A DNA stretch of 64,000 bases from Chitinophaga filiformis (GCF_023100805.1 NZ_CP095855.1:5993001-6057000), one strand, 5' to 3'; counted from the stretch's first letter, positions 34,845-43,791 are shown. Translations and numbers: made by a program. Notes: generated by a model not told the origin, from the sequence alone.

Positions 34845-37151
34845 ATGAAGATGGTTTTCAGAATTGCGAAAACGGAACTACGCACCCTGTTTTATTCACC
34901 GATAGCATGGTTTTTACTGATAGCGTTCCTGGTGCAATGCGGCCTGGCATATATCAATGCACTGGACGGAGCCGCCCGGTCGCAGGAAATAGGCGGCATG
35001 TCGCTCGAGAACATGACCCGCCTCACCGAGCGCATATTTGCAGCCAGGGGTGGTGTGTTCAGTGTGGTTATGCAGACACTGTATTTGTACATACCACTGC
35101 TGACCATGGGACTGATCAGCCGGGAGGTGAACAATGGCACTATCAAATTGCTGTACTCCTCTCCTGTTAAGGTCAGCGAGATCATCTTCGGCAAGTTCCT
35201 CGCCATGATGGTGTATAACCTGTTGATGATGGTTGTACTGGGTCTCTTCATTTTCGATGGAATTATTCATATCAACCATGCGGATGCGGGAGAATTATTC
35301 TCTGCCTCACTGGGTTTCTACCTGCTCTTATGCGCCTATTCGGCCATTGGGTTGTTCATGTCCAGCCTCACATCCTACCAGATCGTAGCGGCGGTATGTA
35401 CCTTCATGATGGTAGGTTTCCTGAGCTATATCGGCACGTTATGGCAGCATATTGCCTTTGTACGGGACCTTACCTATTTCCTTTCGCTGAGCGGCCGTAC
35501 TGAAAAGATGCTGGCAGGGCTCATCACGAGTAAAGACGTGATCTACTTCCTGGTGATCATCTATATTTTCCTGGCGCTGAGTATCTATAAACTGAAGGCT
35601 GGCAGGGAATCGAAACCTGCTATCGTTAAAACAGGCAGGTATGTGGCTGTTGTGGCGCTGGGTTTAGTAGTGGGATACATCACATCACGTCCTTCACTGG
35701 TAGGATATTTTGATGCTACTGCCAATAAAACAAGAACGCTCACGCCTAACTCGCAAAAGATCCTGAAAGAACTGGGGAATGTTCCGCTGGAGGTAACTGC
35801 GTATAACAACATGCTGGGCTCATTCTATTATTTCGGATCCGAAGAGGGCCGTAATATGGACCTGGCGCGCTGGGAGCCTTACATGCGCTTCAAACAGGAT
35901 ATTCATCTGCAATATGTACAGTACTATGACAGCCTGCTGGACAATCCGAATATCATGCGGTTCTACCCTGGCAAGGACTTCCTGGACATGGCCACACAGC
36001 GGGCCAAGGGAATGGGGTTTAAGCTTTCCCAGTTTAAATCGCCCGCAGAGATCAGGAAGATAATAGACCTGCGCCCTGAGTTGAACCGATATGTGATGCA
36101 GCTGAAATACAAGGACAAGGTTACCTTCCTCCGTGTGTTTGATGACCAGACGCAATGGCCGGGAGAAGCGGAAGTGGCGGCAGCACTGAAACGCTTGTTA
36201 CAGTCCGAATTTCCAAGGGTAGCCTTCCTGACGGGCGACCTGGAAAGGAGCATTGAGAAAGAAGGAGACCGGGAATACAGCACGCTGACGAAAAAGAAGA
36301 CTTTCCGCTATGCACTGGTAAACCAGGGTTTCGATGTAGATACCCTTTCACTGGAGCACCAGGATATTCCTTCAGATGTTACTACACTGGTAATTGCTGA
36401 CCCAAAGAAGGAATTCAGCGCTGTTACAATGGCGAAGATCAGGAAGTATATCAGTGAAGGCGGCAACCTGCTCATTACCGGGGAACCCGGCAAACAGTCC
36501 ATCTTAAATCCGCTGTTGCGCGAGCTGGGTGTACAGCTGATGGACGGGATGATCGCCCAAGCGGCCAAAGAGACCGCTCCTGACCTGGCTTTGCCCTTAA
36601 TGACAGCTACAGCTGCCGGCTTCAGTAAATCGCTTATAAAAGGCTTTAAAGACAGTATTGCGGTTTCTATGCCAGGCGCCACATGGCTTGCTTACAACGA
36701 CAGCATCTTCAAGGTGCAACCTTTGCTGGTAACAGACGCCAGTAAGAGCTGGGTGAAGAAAGACCGTTTTGCTGCCGATTCTGCGGAGGTGGCCTATGAC
36801 CCTGCCGCGGGTGATGAGAAGAAATCAGTGCCGACGGTCATCGCCCTCACCCGTAAGGTGAACAACAAAGAACAGCGCATTGTGGTGACTGGTGATGCGG
36901 ACTTTTTAAGCAATGACGAGCTGGGACGATACAATGTACAGACCATCAATTTCGCTTTTAACACGGCACTCTTCAGCTGGTTGAGCTATGGGCAGTTCCC
37001 GATAGACACTTACCGCCCGGAAGCAAAAGACACGCGTGTATCAGTCAGCACCGATACGGTGGATATACTCCGGATCCTGTACATCTGGGTACTACCGGGT
37101 ATACTGGTGGCATTTGCCGCTATTCTGCTTATCAGGCGTAAAAGAAAATAA
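34845..37151 (+). CDS. GldF-GldG-like fusion: ABC-2 permease plus GldG-type periplasmic domain
   Basis: A 768-residue membrane protein. Residues about 1-245 form the ABC-2 permease with six helices (TELRTLFYSPIAWFLLIAFL, VSEIIFGKFLAMMVYNLLMM). A helix at about 265-285 leads to a periplasmic GldG/DUF4350-like domain (about 290-735) that carries VTAYNNMLGSFYYFGSEEG and KIRKYISEGGNLLITGEPG. The C-terminal helix (ILYIWVLPGILVAFAAILLI) ends in a basic RRKRK tail. In gliding Flavobacteriia, GldF and GldG are separate proteins; here they are one chain. The neighbouring ATPase completes the transporter. The gene starts 8 nt after the ATPase and ends 3 nt before the first MutS-like gene. Confidence 0.88.
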   Translation: MKMVFRIAKTELRTLFYSPIAWFLLIAFLVQCGLAYINALDGAARSQEIGGMSLENMTRLTERIFAARGGVFSVVMQTLYLYIPLLTMGLISREVNNGTIKLLYSSPVKVSEIIFGKFLAMMVYNLLMMVVLGLFIFDGIIHINHADAGELFSASLGFYLLLCAYSAIGLFMSSLTSYQIVAAVCTFMMVGFLSYIGTLWQHIAFVRDLTYFLSLSGRTEKMLAGLITSKDVIYFLVIIYIFLALSIYKLKAGRESKPAIVKTGRYVAVVALGLVVGYITSRPSLVGYFDATANKTRTLTPNSQKILKELGNVPLEVTAYNNMLGSFYYFGSEEGRNMDLARWEPYMRFKQDIHLQYVQYYDSLLDNPNIMRFYPGKDFLDMATQRAKGMGFKLSQFKSPAEIRKIIDLRPELNRYVMQLKYKDKVTFLRVFDDQTQWPGEAEVAAALKRLLQSEFPRVAFLTGDLERSIEKEGDREYSTLTKKKTFRYALVNQGFDVDTLSLEHQDIPSDVTTLVIADPKKEFSAVTMAKIRKYISEGGNLLITGEPGKQSILNPLLRELGVQLMDGMIAQAAKETAPDLALPLMTATAAGFSKSLIKGFKDSIAVSMPGATWLAYNDSIFKVQPLLVTDASKSWVKKDRFAADSAEVAYDPAAGDEKKSVPTVIALTRKVNNKEQRIVVTGDADFLSNDELGRYNVQTINFAFNTALFSWLSYGQFPIDTYRPEAKDTRVSVSTDTVDILRILYIWVLPGILVAFAAILLIRRKRK

Positions 37152-37154
37152 GCT

Positions 37155-38483
37155 ATGTTATTTACAACGGATAAACAAACACTGGAAGATCTCAATATTT
37201 TCGGCCGGTATGGAGCGGATTCCGTGTACAACATCTTCAACCATACGGTGACACGCGGAGGTGCGGCCCTGCTGGAAGAGACCTTCCGCTATCCATTATC
37301 AGACCATGATGCGATCAACCGCCGCAGCAGCATTATCCGGCATTTTGCTGCGGCGGGTACCGCTTACCCGTTTCCCGCCGCTCTCTTTGACGCCATAGCA
37401 CCTTACCTTGACAATACGGACGAGCGTACAAGACTGAGCACGGAAGAACAATCCATCAGCAAGAAACTGGCGGGGATGATAGCGGCAGACGGAAATATGC
37501 AGATGGTGTATAAAGGCGTGCAGGCGCTCATAGAGCTACTACAGGGGGTACAGTCTTTCGTCAGTGCAGAAGCAGGCGGTGCGGCTTACGCAGCCGACAG
37601 GAAAGCAATCGCCACGCTCCTGTCCGAGCATGCATTTGAACCTGTACTGGCCCATAAGGGTAAAGCAGCGCATTCCACCATCGCCGCTTTTGATGTGCTA
37701 TTCCGTTTCCGTTATCGGGCACTGATACAACAGCTCCTGCATCACCTGTATTGCCTGGACGTGTATATATCTGTCGCCAAAGTTGCCACCGAACGGGGGT
37801 TTGTATTTCCGCAGGCCTTACCCCGTCATACCTGTCGCATAGATGCTGAAGGCGTATACCATCCCTTGCTGAAGAAAGCGGTGCCCAATAACATCCGGAT
37901 CAATGAAGAAAGCAATGTCATCTTTCTCACCGGAGCTAATATGGCCGGCAAGTCCACCTTTATGAAATCGCTCAGTATTGCCTTGTTCCTCGCACACATG
38001 GGGTTCCCTGTTGCCGCTGCGCGGATGGAGTTTTCTGTGCTGGACGGTATTTATACGACCATCAACCTGCCCGACAACCTGGGCATGGGGGCCAGTCATT
38101 ACTACGCGGAAGTGCTGCGTGTTAAAAAAATGGCGCAGGAGCTGAGCCAGGGTAAACACCTGTTCATTGTATTTGATGAACTGTTCCGGGGTACTAATGT
38201 GAAGGACGCGTATGAGGCTACTATTGCCATATGTAAAGGATTTGCCGGCAAGCGTAACAGCATATTCGTCATCTCTACACACATCATCGAAGCCGGCGAG
38301 GTGCTGAAAGCAGCGGCAGCCAATATCCGGTTTGTATACCTGCCCACTCATATGGACGGGCACAAACCTGTATACACCTATACGCTGGAGAATGGCATTA
38401 CAGACGACCGTCATGGCATGATCATTATTAACAATGAAGGCATTATCGATATGCTGGAAGCCGGCCTGACCAAAACAACATGA
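37155..38483 (+). CDS. MutS-like ATPase lacking the mismatch-recognition domain (first of tandem pair)
   Basis: A 442-residue protein made of the MutS core/lever region (about 1-235, mostly helical) and the ATPase domain. Walker A is TGANMAGKST (about 258), the conserved GFPVAAARMEFSVLDGIYTT segment follows, Walker B is LFIVFDELFRGTN (about 337) and the switch is STHIIEAG. The N-terminal mismatch-binding domain with its Phe-x-Glu motif is missing, and the length is half of MutS. It resembles the stand-alone MutS-type proteins of Bacteroidota. Start and neighbours are tight: 3 nt after the Gld-like gene and a 4-nt overlap with the next gene. Function unknown. Confidence 0.88.
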   Translation: MLFTTDKQTLEDLNIFGRYGADSVYNIFNHTVTRGGAALLEETFRYPLSDHDAINRRSSIIRHFAAAGTAYPFPAALFDAIAPYLDNTDERTRLSTEEQSISKKLAGMIAADGNMQMVYKGVQALIELLQGVQSFVSAEAGGAAYAADRKAIATLLSEHAFEPVLAHKGKAAHSTIAAFDVLFRFRYRALIQQLLHHLYCLDVYISVAKVATERGFVFPQALPRHTCRIDAEGVYHPLLKKAVPNNIRINEESNVIFLTGANMAGKSTFMKSLSIALFLAHMGFPVAAARMEFSVLDGIYTTINLPDNLGMGASHYYAEVLRVKKMAQELSQGKHLFIVFDELFRGTNVKDAYEATIAICKGFAGKRNSIFVISTHIIEAGEVLKAAAANIRFVYLPTHMDGHKPVYTYTLENGITDDRHGMIIINNEGIIDMLEAGLTKTT

Positions 38484-39757
38484 GCATGAGTTTTATAGCT
38501 GATAAACAAACGCTGGAAGACCTGAACCTGCTGGGCCGGTTCAAGCCTAACTCCATCTATAACCTTTTTAGCAGAATCAAAACCACCGGAGGGGAACAAC
38601 TGCTGGAACGTATGTTCCAGCAGCCCCTTACTAATACTGCCGCCATTAACCAGCGCAGTGCTACCTTCCGGTATTTCCAGCAAAAGCAGCTCACTTTTCC
38701 CTTCAACGGGGTTAGTTTCCGCCAGGCGGAAAACTACCTGAACATGGGAGGGGCAAGCAGCCTGCCTGCTATTCTCAAAAAGAGACTGAACGCATTTTTA
38801 AACGACGACGAATACGAAAAGCTGCTGACAGGCTTAAAGGCAACTATTGGAATATTACGCACCTTCCGCAAGTTCCTGCAGGAGCTCAGTGATTACAATG
38901 AGGCCGCAGCCTGGCGGAAAACCTTATCTGGCATTTCCTGGCTGGACAGCGACAGGGAACTAACCTTACTGACAGTGGCACGTTACGACCGTTTATTACG
39001 GCATACCTTACGCCATGAAATGGAGCAATTGCTGGAAGCTGTTCATCAACTGGACGTCTATATTGCAGTAAGCGATGTAGCACGGCAACGCGGCTTTCAT
39101 TATGCTACTGCCCTCCCCTCCTCGCCCAGTGTGTTCCGTACCACAGCGCTGCGGCATCCTGCATTGGACGCCGGGGTGGCGAATCCTGTAACCCTCCACA
39201 GTGACTCCAATGTTATTTTCCTCACAGGGGCTAACATGGCGGGTAAATCTACCCTGATGAAGTCTTTTGGCATTGCTTTGTACCTGGCGCATATGGGATT
39301 TCCTGTAGCCGCTGCGGATATGGAGTTTTCCGTACGTGACGGGTTATACTCATCCATCAATGTACCGGACAATCTCAATATGGGGTATAGTCATTTTTAT
39401 GCGGAGGTCTTACGCGTAAAGCAAGTAGCGGCGGAGGTGAGTTCAGGGAAGAACCTGGTCATCATCTTCGATGAGCTATTCAAAGGGACAAACGTGAAAG
39501 ACGCTTATGATGCTACGCTGGCTGTAACCGCAGCTTTCGCCCGTTACCGGAATTGCTTTTTCATCATTTCTACGCATATTATTGAGGTGGGTAATGCGTT
39601 GCGTCAATACGCCAACCTGCAGTTTGCCTATCTGCCGACATTGTTAGAAGGTACGAAGCCGAGGTATACTTATCAGCTTAAAGAGGGGATTACGAGTGAC
39701 AGGCATGGCATGATGATCATTGAGAATGAGGGGATAATAGCGTTGTTGAATAATTAG
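38480..39757 (+). CDS. MutS-like ATPase lacking the mismatch-recognition domain (second of tandem pair)
   Basis: A 425-residue paralogue of the preceding protein. The starts align (IADKQTLEDLNLLGRFKPNS here, TTDKQTLEDLNIFGRYGADS there). Walker A is TGANMAGKST (about 250), Walker B is LVIIFDELFKGTN (about 328), and STHIIEVGNALRQY closes the site. The mismatch-recognition domain is absent. The ATG overlaps the previous stop as ATGA at 38480-38483, so translation is probably coupled and the two may form a heterodimer like eukaryotic MutS homologues. The two copies differ in most core-region residues, so the duplication is not recent. A terminator follows at once. Confidence 0.88.
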   Translation: MSMSFIADKQTLEDLNLLGRFKPNSIYNLFSRIKTTGGEQLLERMFQQPLTNTAAINQRSATFRYFQQKQLTFPFNGVSFRQAENYLNMGGASSLPAILKKRLNAFLNDDEYEKLLTGLKATIGILRTFRKFLQELSDYNEAAAWRKTLSGISWLDSDRELTLLTVARYDRLLRHTLRHEMEQLLEAVHQLDVYIAVSDVARQRGFHYATALPSSPSVFRTTALRHPALDAGVANPVTLHSDSNVIFLTGANMAGKSTLMKSFGIALYLAHMGFPVAAADMEFSVRDGLYSSINVPDNLNMGYSHFYAEVLRVKQVAAEVSSGKNLVIIFDELFKGTNVKDAYDATLAVTAAFARYRNCFFIISTHIIEVGNALRQYANLQFAYLPTLLEGTKPRYTYQLKEGITSDRHGMMIIENEGIIALLNN

Positions 39758-39760
39758 TGG

Positions 39761-39799
39761 AAGGCCGTCCTGATTAGTTTCGGGATGGCCTTTTTTTAT
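39761..39799 (+). terminator. Hairpin terminator closing the SusCD-ABC-MutS operon
   Basis: AAGGCCGTCCTGA at 39761-39773 pairs with TCGGGATGGCCTT at 39780-39792, using two G-T pairs, and is followed by a T-run. It lies 4 nt after the last stop codon. It marks the border between the ordered operon and the decayed region to the right. Confidence 0.85.
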
Positions 39800-39884
39800 T
39801 TGAGTTCAATGGCCTCCCTGCTGACCATTTCTGATATTCAGATCTTGCAGTGAAAAGACCTCTCGCTACAAACCGTAGATCACC

Positions 39885-40241
39885 TTAGAGGAGCATCTTA
39901 TTGCTGTTGTCCAGTTCTTCCATATTTCGTTCACCATATTTTTTTAAGAAAGAAACTACCTTTCCGTTCCTCACCCAGTATGTTTCGCCCCATCCATCGG
40001 AACGCAATCCTTGTTTGACCAAAAATCGCAGCGCGCCAGCTTCGTCGATATCAAAAATGAACAGGTTAATTCCCTCATAATTCTCCATAGCAATTAATAA
40101 ATTTCGCAGCTGAACAATCGTAGTGCTCCAGGCACAATAAAGAAAAACAACACCCCTTTCTATTTTCTCAATATCAATCGAAAAATCGTTGACTCTTACG
40201 TTGGCATAACTAGCAATATTTCGCTCTAATTTGTTTAACAT
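39885..40241 (-). CDS. Thioredoxin-like hypothetical protein without CxxC (immunity-locus gene)
   Basis: A 118-residue cytoplasmic protein with no signal peptide. The middle looks like a thioredoxin fold: GVVFLYCAWSTTIVQLRNLL is the beta strand and active-site helix, INLFIFDID is the next strand, and GWGETYWVRNGKVVSF is the terminal beta hairpin. The redox motif is degraded to CAWS, so it is not an oxidoreductase. Proteins of this type are common in Bacteroidota immunity-gene arrays. The gene is last in a minus-strand row of small genes that starts next to an RHS remnant at 45.5 kb. The assignment rests on fold-like pattern only. Confidence 0.6.
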   Translation of the reverse strand: MLNKLERNIASYANVRVNDFSIDIEKIERGVVFLYCAWSTTIVQLRNLLIAMENYEGINLFIFDIDEAGALRFLVKQGLRSDGWGETYWVRNGKVVSFLKKYGERNMEELDNSNKMLL

Positions 40242-40293
40242 TATTATGTAATTGAGCAGTTAGTAGTTAGGGTCCATTGTCTTCTCTCCTACT

Positions 40294-40638
40294 TTATTCA
40301 ACGTAAGATATAATTTGAGTGAAGTTTTTCATATTACGAACCGCAATGGTAATGTCCTCTAAATTATCTTTCATTTCCCAATATATAGGATACCTTCTTA
40401 CATGATTTATTATTCTATTCTTAAAATCATCCAAATTTACTTGCTCAATAAATTCCGTTCTAAACTCGATCCTATTCATTCGCTGAAAATATCTTATTGA
40501 ATCTTTTAAAGATGCCGTTGTAACCCTGACAATTCCACTAATCTCGAAACAATTACCTATTGCATCGTATATTGTACCATTCTCATAAAATGGTTCTCCA
40601 CCCCGTGAAACAAGCCCCAATGCTCTGGAATAGAACAC
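40294..40638 (-). CDS. Hypothetical immunity-locus protein, possibly 5'-damaged lipoprotein
   Basis: A hydrophilic protein of 114 codons from GTG 40638, rich in Arg, Ile and Asn, with no recognised family. The frame stays open 30 codons further upstream (to about 40729). That extension contains KICFSSCQCKTNDPGIYVFY, where FSSC looks like a lipobox, but it has no ATG, GTG or TTG before the stop. A start is available in a shifted frame near 40722, so a one-base change in the T5 run at about 40680 may have broken the true N-terminus. Either the GTG start makes a cytoplasmic form, or the gene is a pseudogene of a lipoprotein. Confidence 0.45.
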   Translation of the reverse strand: MFYSRALGLVSRGGEPFYENGTIYDAIGNCFEISGIVRVTTASLKDSIRYFQRMNRIEFRTEFIEQVNLDDFKNRIINHVRRYPIYWEMKDNLEDITIAVRNMKNFTQIISYVE

Positions 40639-40770
40639 ATAGATGCCGGGATCATTGGTTTTACATTGACAAGAGGAAAAACAAATTTTGTATACATATA
40701 AATAGATGTTGTATTGGTCTTCACTTAAACCTCATCAGACTATGCTGGCACCAGACACTCATCAGTTCCA

Positions 40771-41049
40771 TCAATGAATACTATTAAACTGATCATATCC
40801 CAGTGGATACCAAATACCGGGCATCTCTGGGTCACCCATGTTTAAATAAACATGTTTCTTTTCGACGTTTCTAACGTCAAAGTTTTCGATAACAGCGTTG
40901 ACACGTGGAAGCTTGGAGTTTTCGAATATTTTCTCCTGAATCATCTGAATTGCATGATCGCGGTTATCAGCAGTTACTCCGAAACCAAGCTCCAATCCAT
41001 GTACTGTGCACACATGGGGAGTTGCAACAAAACTTATCCAAAATTTCAT
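40771..41049 (-). CDS. Hypothetical small protein of the immunity-gene row
   Basis: About 92 residues from ATG 41049 (the ORF extends to a start at 41109, but those residues look unrelated). The sequence MKFWISFVATPHVCTVHGLE, then GFGVTADNRDHAIQMIQEKI and GIWYPLGYDQ, is a compact alpha/beta protein; no signal peptide. I do not recognise the family. It sits between two other small genes on the same strand and is preceded by a broken lipoprotein gene. A role as an immunity protein is likely from position only. Confidence 0.5.
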   Translation of the reverse strand: MKFWISFVATPHVCTVHGLELGFGVTADNRDHAIQMIQEKIFENSKLPRVNAVIENFDVRNVEKKHVYLNMGDPEMPGIWYPLGYDQFNSIH

Positions 41050-41144
41050 CATACAAAGTTTGACACTGCTCTTAAGCCGTTTACTTAATAACGTCCGGGC
41101 ATTAGCCACCTACCCGTATTCCAACAAACATCTTCATACAACGA

Positions 41145-41889
41145 CTAAAGGGTAGAAATTGCAGCTAAACGGTTGTAAGTTGATCGAATAGGATCCTTAA
41201 ATGCCTGAACTCTATAATTCTCAAATTCTTCGTACAAAGAAATACCTACTGCCAATTCATTTCCAGCCTTATCTAAAACTATCAGCTCCCATAGGTCATC
41301 CTGTTTGATATAATTTAGTTTCCAAGCTCCCCCATTGTTTTTCTTTAATAGTTCACCAAGATATAAATAGATCCCTAAAAAATTAGAATCAATAAATTCA
41401 TCGTCGACTGTAAATTTGGCAAGGCGCTTATCTATTAAGTCTAAACTATTTGGTTCACCGTTTAAAGCTCTCCTATCAATACCTAAACTAATACACATAT
41501 TTTTGACAATTTCCTCCTGTCTAGCCAAAACATACTGATCATAAGGATTTAATCCTGTTAAATAACTTTGGCCTTGTGGTATCTCTGAAACCGACAACAA
41601 ATCATCTATGGAATTATAAAGTAGATAGCTACCTCTATTCTTAACATTAAGCCGGAATCCAGGTCTGCTATCTCATAGATCTCCCCTCCAACATCCTGCG
41701 TTCTAAACCTGACATCTCCTTTAATGATATTTGAATCTATTTTATAGTAAAAGATTTTTTTTTATTATTAACATAAAGGATTCTCTTTTCGAGATTTTGG
41801 ATATTTAGCTTACCCGTTCCTTTATTCCTTGTTTGACTACATGCCATTAAAACTAACAATCCAATTAAGCTACAAATTAATCCTTTCAT
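41145..41889 (-). pseudogene. Lipoprotein gene broken by two frameshifts, first at an A9 tract
   Basis: Three frames join into one protein of about 248 residues. Frame 1 starts at ATG 41889 with a clear lipoprotein signal (LICSLIGLLVLMAC) and runs to LYVNNKKK. There an A9 run (plus-strand T9 at 41755-41763) shifts it to a stop at 41737. One base more or three less would continue into IFYYKIDSNIIKGDVRFRTQ and EIYEIADLDSG. A second shift near 41650 leads to NVKNRGSYLLYNSIDD and then a long frame to the stop at 41145. The remaining C-terminal part has no ATG. It is either a pseudogene, an assembly error at the homopolymer, or a phase-variable gene; two independent shifts favour decay. Confidence 0.7.
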
Positions 41890-41956
41890 ATATCTTCGTT
41901 TTGCCCTGTTTAGGTCCAGTATAGATGCTGTAGATAGTCTGCCGTCCACCGTACCG

Positions 41957-43168
41957 CTATCTACCCACTTCTGGAATATATATCTTACCATTATGCATAT
42001 TCATATAACCTTTTCTACCGTCCGGCATTTCTATCAAGTACGCGCCCACTTCATAGTTAGCGTGATACACACGTTTAAGAACAGGCAGACTCAGTACTCT
42101 CCAGTCAGTTTTAATCAGCCCTTCTTTGCCATCTAGCTGGGTCACAAAGAAACCACCTTCATTTCGGATGCTGTCATAGATACAAGGTAGTATAACATTG
42201 CCCTCGGGTGCTATCAAGCCAGTTTTACCGTTCTGCACTACCTTTAGCAGGGCTTGCGGCTGCATCGTTTCATCATAGTAAAATTTTTCAACGTTAGTAA
42301 AACCAGTCAACTGGAATTCTTTGACAGGGGTCACCGGTGAACTAGCCCAAACTCGCTTTTCATAAGTCACCTTCCAATCGTTGTCCTTGCCTTTATATAC
42401 ATACAAGCTCATATTTCCAACATAAGAATCGTCAATCTTGGTTGCATCGATAGGGATAGCAGCGGACGACGCCGATTGGTGCTGCGTTAATATGGCGGCA
42501 TTACCCGGCCTTGACCTGCCATCGGCAGTGTAAGAAAGCACTTTATCCCCTTCAATGGCGTCAAAAGCCCCCTGGCTTTTGTATACCAAATGATCATATT
42601 GGATGGGGGCAATCAAAGCACCGGTGGTAAGATTTAATACTCCATATTTACCGCCTTGCTGCACCACACCTTCATAATAACCGGTGGTAACAAATCCGAT
42701 CTCATCATAGCCTTGCTTGTTGATCAACTCTCCTGTAGCCATATTCATGAAATGCCATTTAGCACCGATATGTACTGGCAGTATGGGTGGATTATCGTGA
42801 TTACTCTCGTCCCATTTATCGAATAAAACTCCAGAAAGCTCTTTACCAGTACTTACATCCACCAGGCGGTACTTACCTTTCGACAGGGCAGCTGCAATGA
42901 AACGTCTGATAATGACAATGGAATCATAGCGACAGGGCAATATCGTTGTTCCATCAACTCCTATTGAACCGTATAAACTATCCTTCTGCACGATGGCAAT
43001 CTTTTCTCTAAAAATCCAGAACTCGGAATCGTACTTCGGCGGAATCACTACCTGATTGCTATCGTCAACCATGCCCCATTTATGGCCGTCGTAATAAGGA
43101 TATTTAGGGGATTGTGCATAACTCTGGACTGTAAGGAGAGTAAGTAGTAAGTATAAAACTTGCCTCAT
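41957..43168 (-). CDS. WG-repeat exported protein
   Basis: A 403-residue exported protein. The signal peptide is QVLYLLLTLLTVQSYAQ. It carries about eight WG (tryptophan-glycine type) repeats of roughly 35-50 residues, for example KWGMVDDSNQVVIPPKYDS, YGSIGVDGTTILPCRYDS, KYGVLNLTTGALIAPIQYD and TGLIAPEGNVILPCIYDS. WG repeats form beta-structures of unknown function, found in exported and toxin-associated proteins. ATG 43168 is chosen as it starts the signal peptide; the frame continues upstream to 43195. It lies inside the row of immunity-like genes, yet is intact and longer than them. Confidence 0.88.
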   Translation of the reverse strand: MRQVLYLLLTLLTVQSYAQSPKYPYYDGHKWGMVDDSNQVVIPPKYDSEFWIFREKIAIVQKDSLYGSIGVDGTTILPCRYDSIVIIRRFIAAALSKGKYRLVDVSTGKELSGVLFDKWDESNHDNPPILPVHIGAKWHFMNMATGELINKQGYDEIGFVTTGYYEGVVQQGGKYGVLNLTTGALIAPIQYDHLVYKSQGAFDAIEGDKVLSYTADGRSRPGNAAILTQHQSASSAAIPIDATKIDDSYVGNMSLYVYKGKDNDWKVTYEKRVWASSPVTPVKEFQLTGFTNVEKFYYDETMQPQALLKVVQNGKTGLIAPEGNVILPCIYDSIRNEGGFFVTQLDGKEGLIKTDWRVLSLPVLKRVYHANYEVGAYLIEMPDGRKGYMNMHNGKIYIPEVGR

Positions 43169-43357
43169 AGGTTGGATATTTACTTTTATTGGCATTCCCA
43201 GACAACATTAACCTGATGGTCTATTTTATTAAAATATATTAAATATATCAAAATAACAAGTACTTGATATTCCCATCCTCATTTTCTTGGTGAATTGATT
43301 CTTCATCCAGCATCGAGACCAGTCTTCACCTGAAGTAACAAGGAAATATTAACATAT

Positions 43358-43790
43358 TCACCAAGACCATTTCGTTGACCGAAAAATGTCATCATTAAGC
43401 CATTCCCGCTGCTTCGCAAACTCAATGAACTCAAGTGAATTATTGGGTGAAGGCTCCTCCAAAGTCATACAAGCTATTGCCGAATTGGTAAATGATTTTA
43501 TATCCCTAAATATTTTGACATTTTCTCTCATATCGTCGACATCATCAAAGGTCCCTAATAGGGAAACGCCCAGAATCATTTTAGCATCATCGGTATAAGT
43601 AAGTATAGCAAACGCAATCAATGAGCTTTTATTAAGATTCTTTATATAAAAATTATCAATGCTGTTGATATGTTATTATTGACAAAAGTGACCATCAGCT
43701 GCCATTTCCCTTCATTTAAAAGAGCAGCCGAACCATCTAGGTCGACTGTTCAAAATTATTATTCCACCCGTCTGACCAAATCACATCTTC
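43358..43790 (-). pseudogene. Small immunity-like gene with two frameshifts
   Basis: Three consecutive short frames read as one protein of about 140 residues: LEEDVIWSDGWNNNFEQST (stops near 43738), then VDLDGSAALLNEGKWQLMV to FVNNNIS (stops near 43640), then SIDNFYIKNLNKSSLIAFAI through to the stop at 43358. Only the last frame exceeds 80 codons, and its only start is a TTG. The pieces abut with small overlaps, the mark of a disrupted gene. It would have started right after the stop of the 43792 gene. No family recognised; the size and place suggest an immunity protein. Confidence 0.55.
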
Positions 43791-43791
43791 T

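Noticed and set aside
37155..39757. A complete mismatch-repair system (mutS with mutL)
   Set aside because: Both proteins lack the mismatch-binding domain, and no mutL-like gene is in the window.
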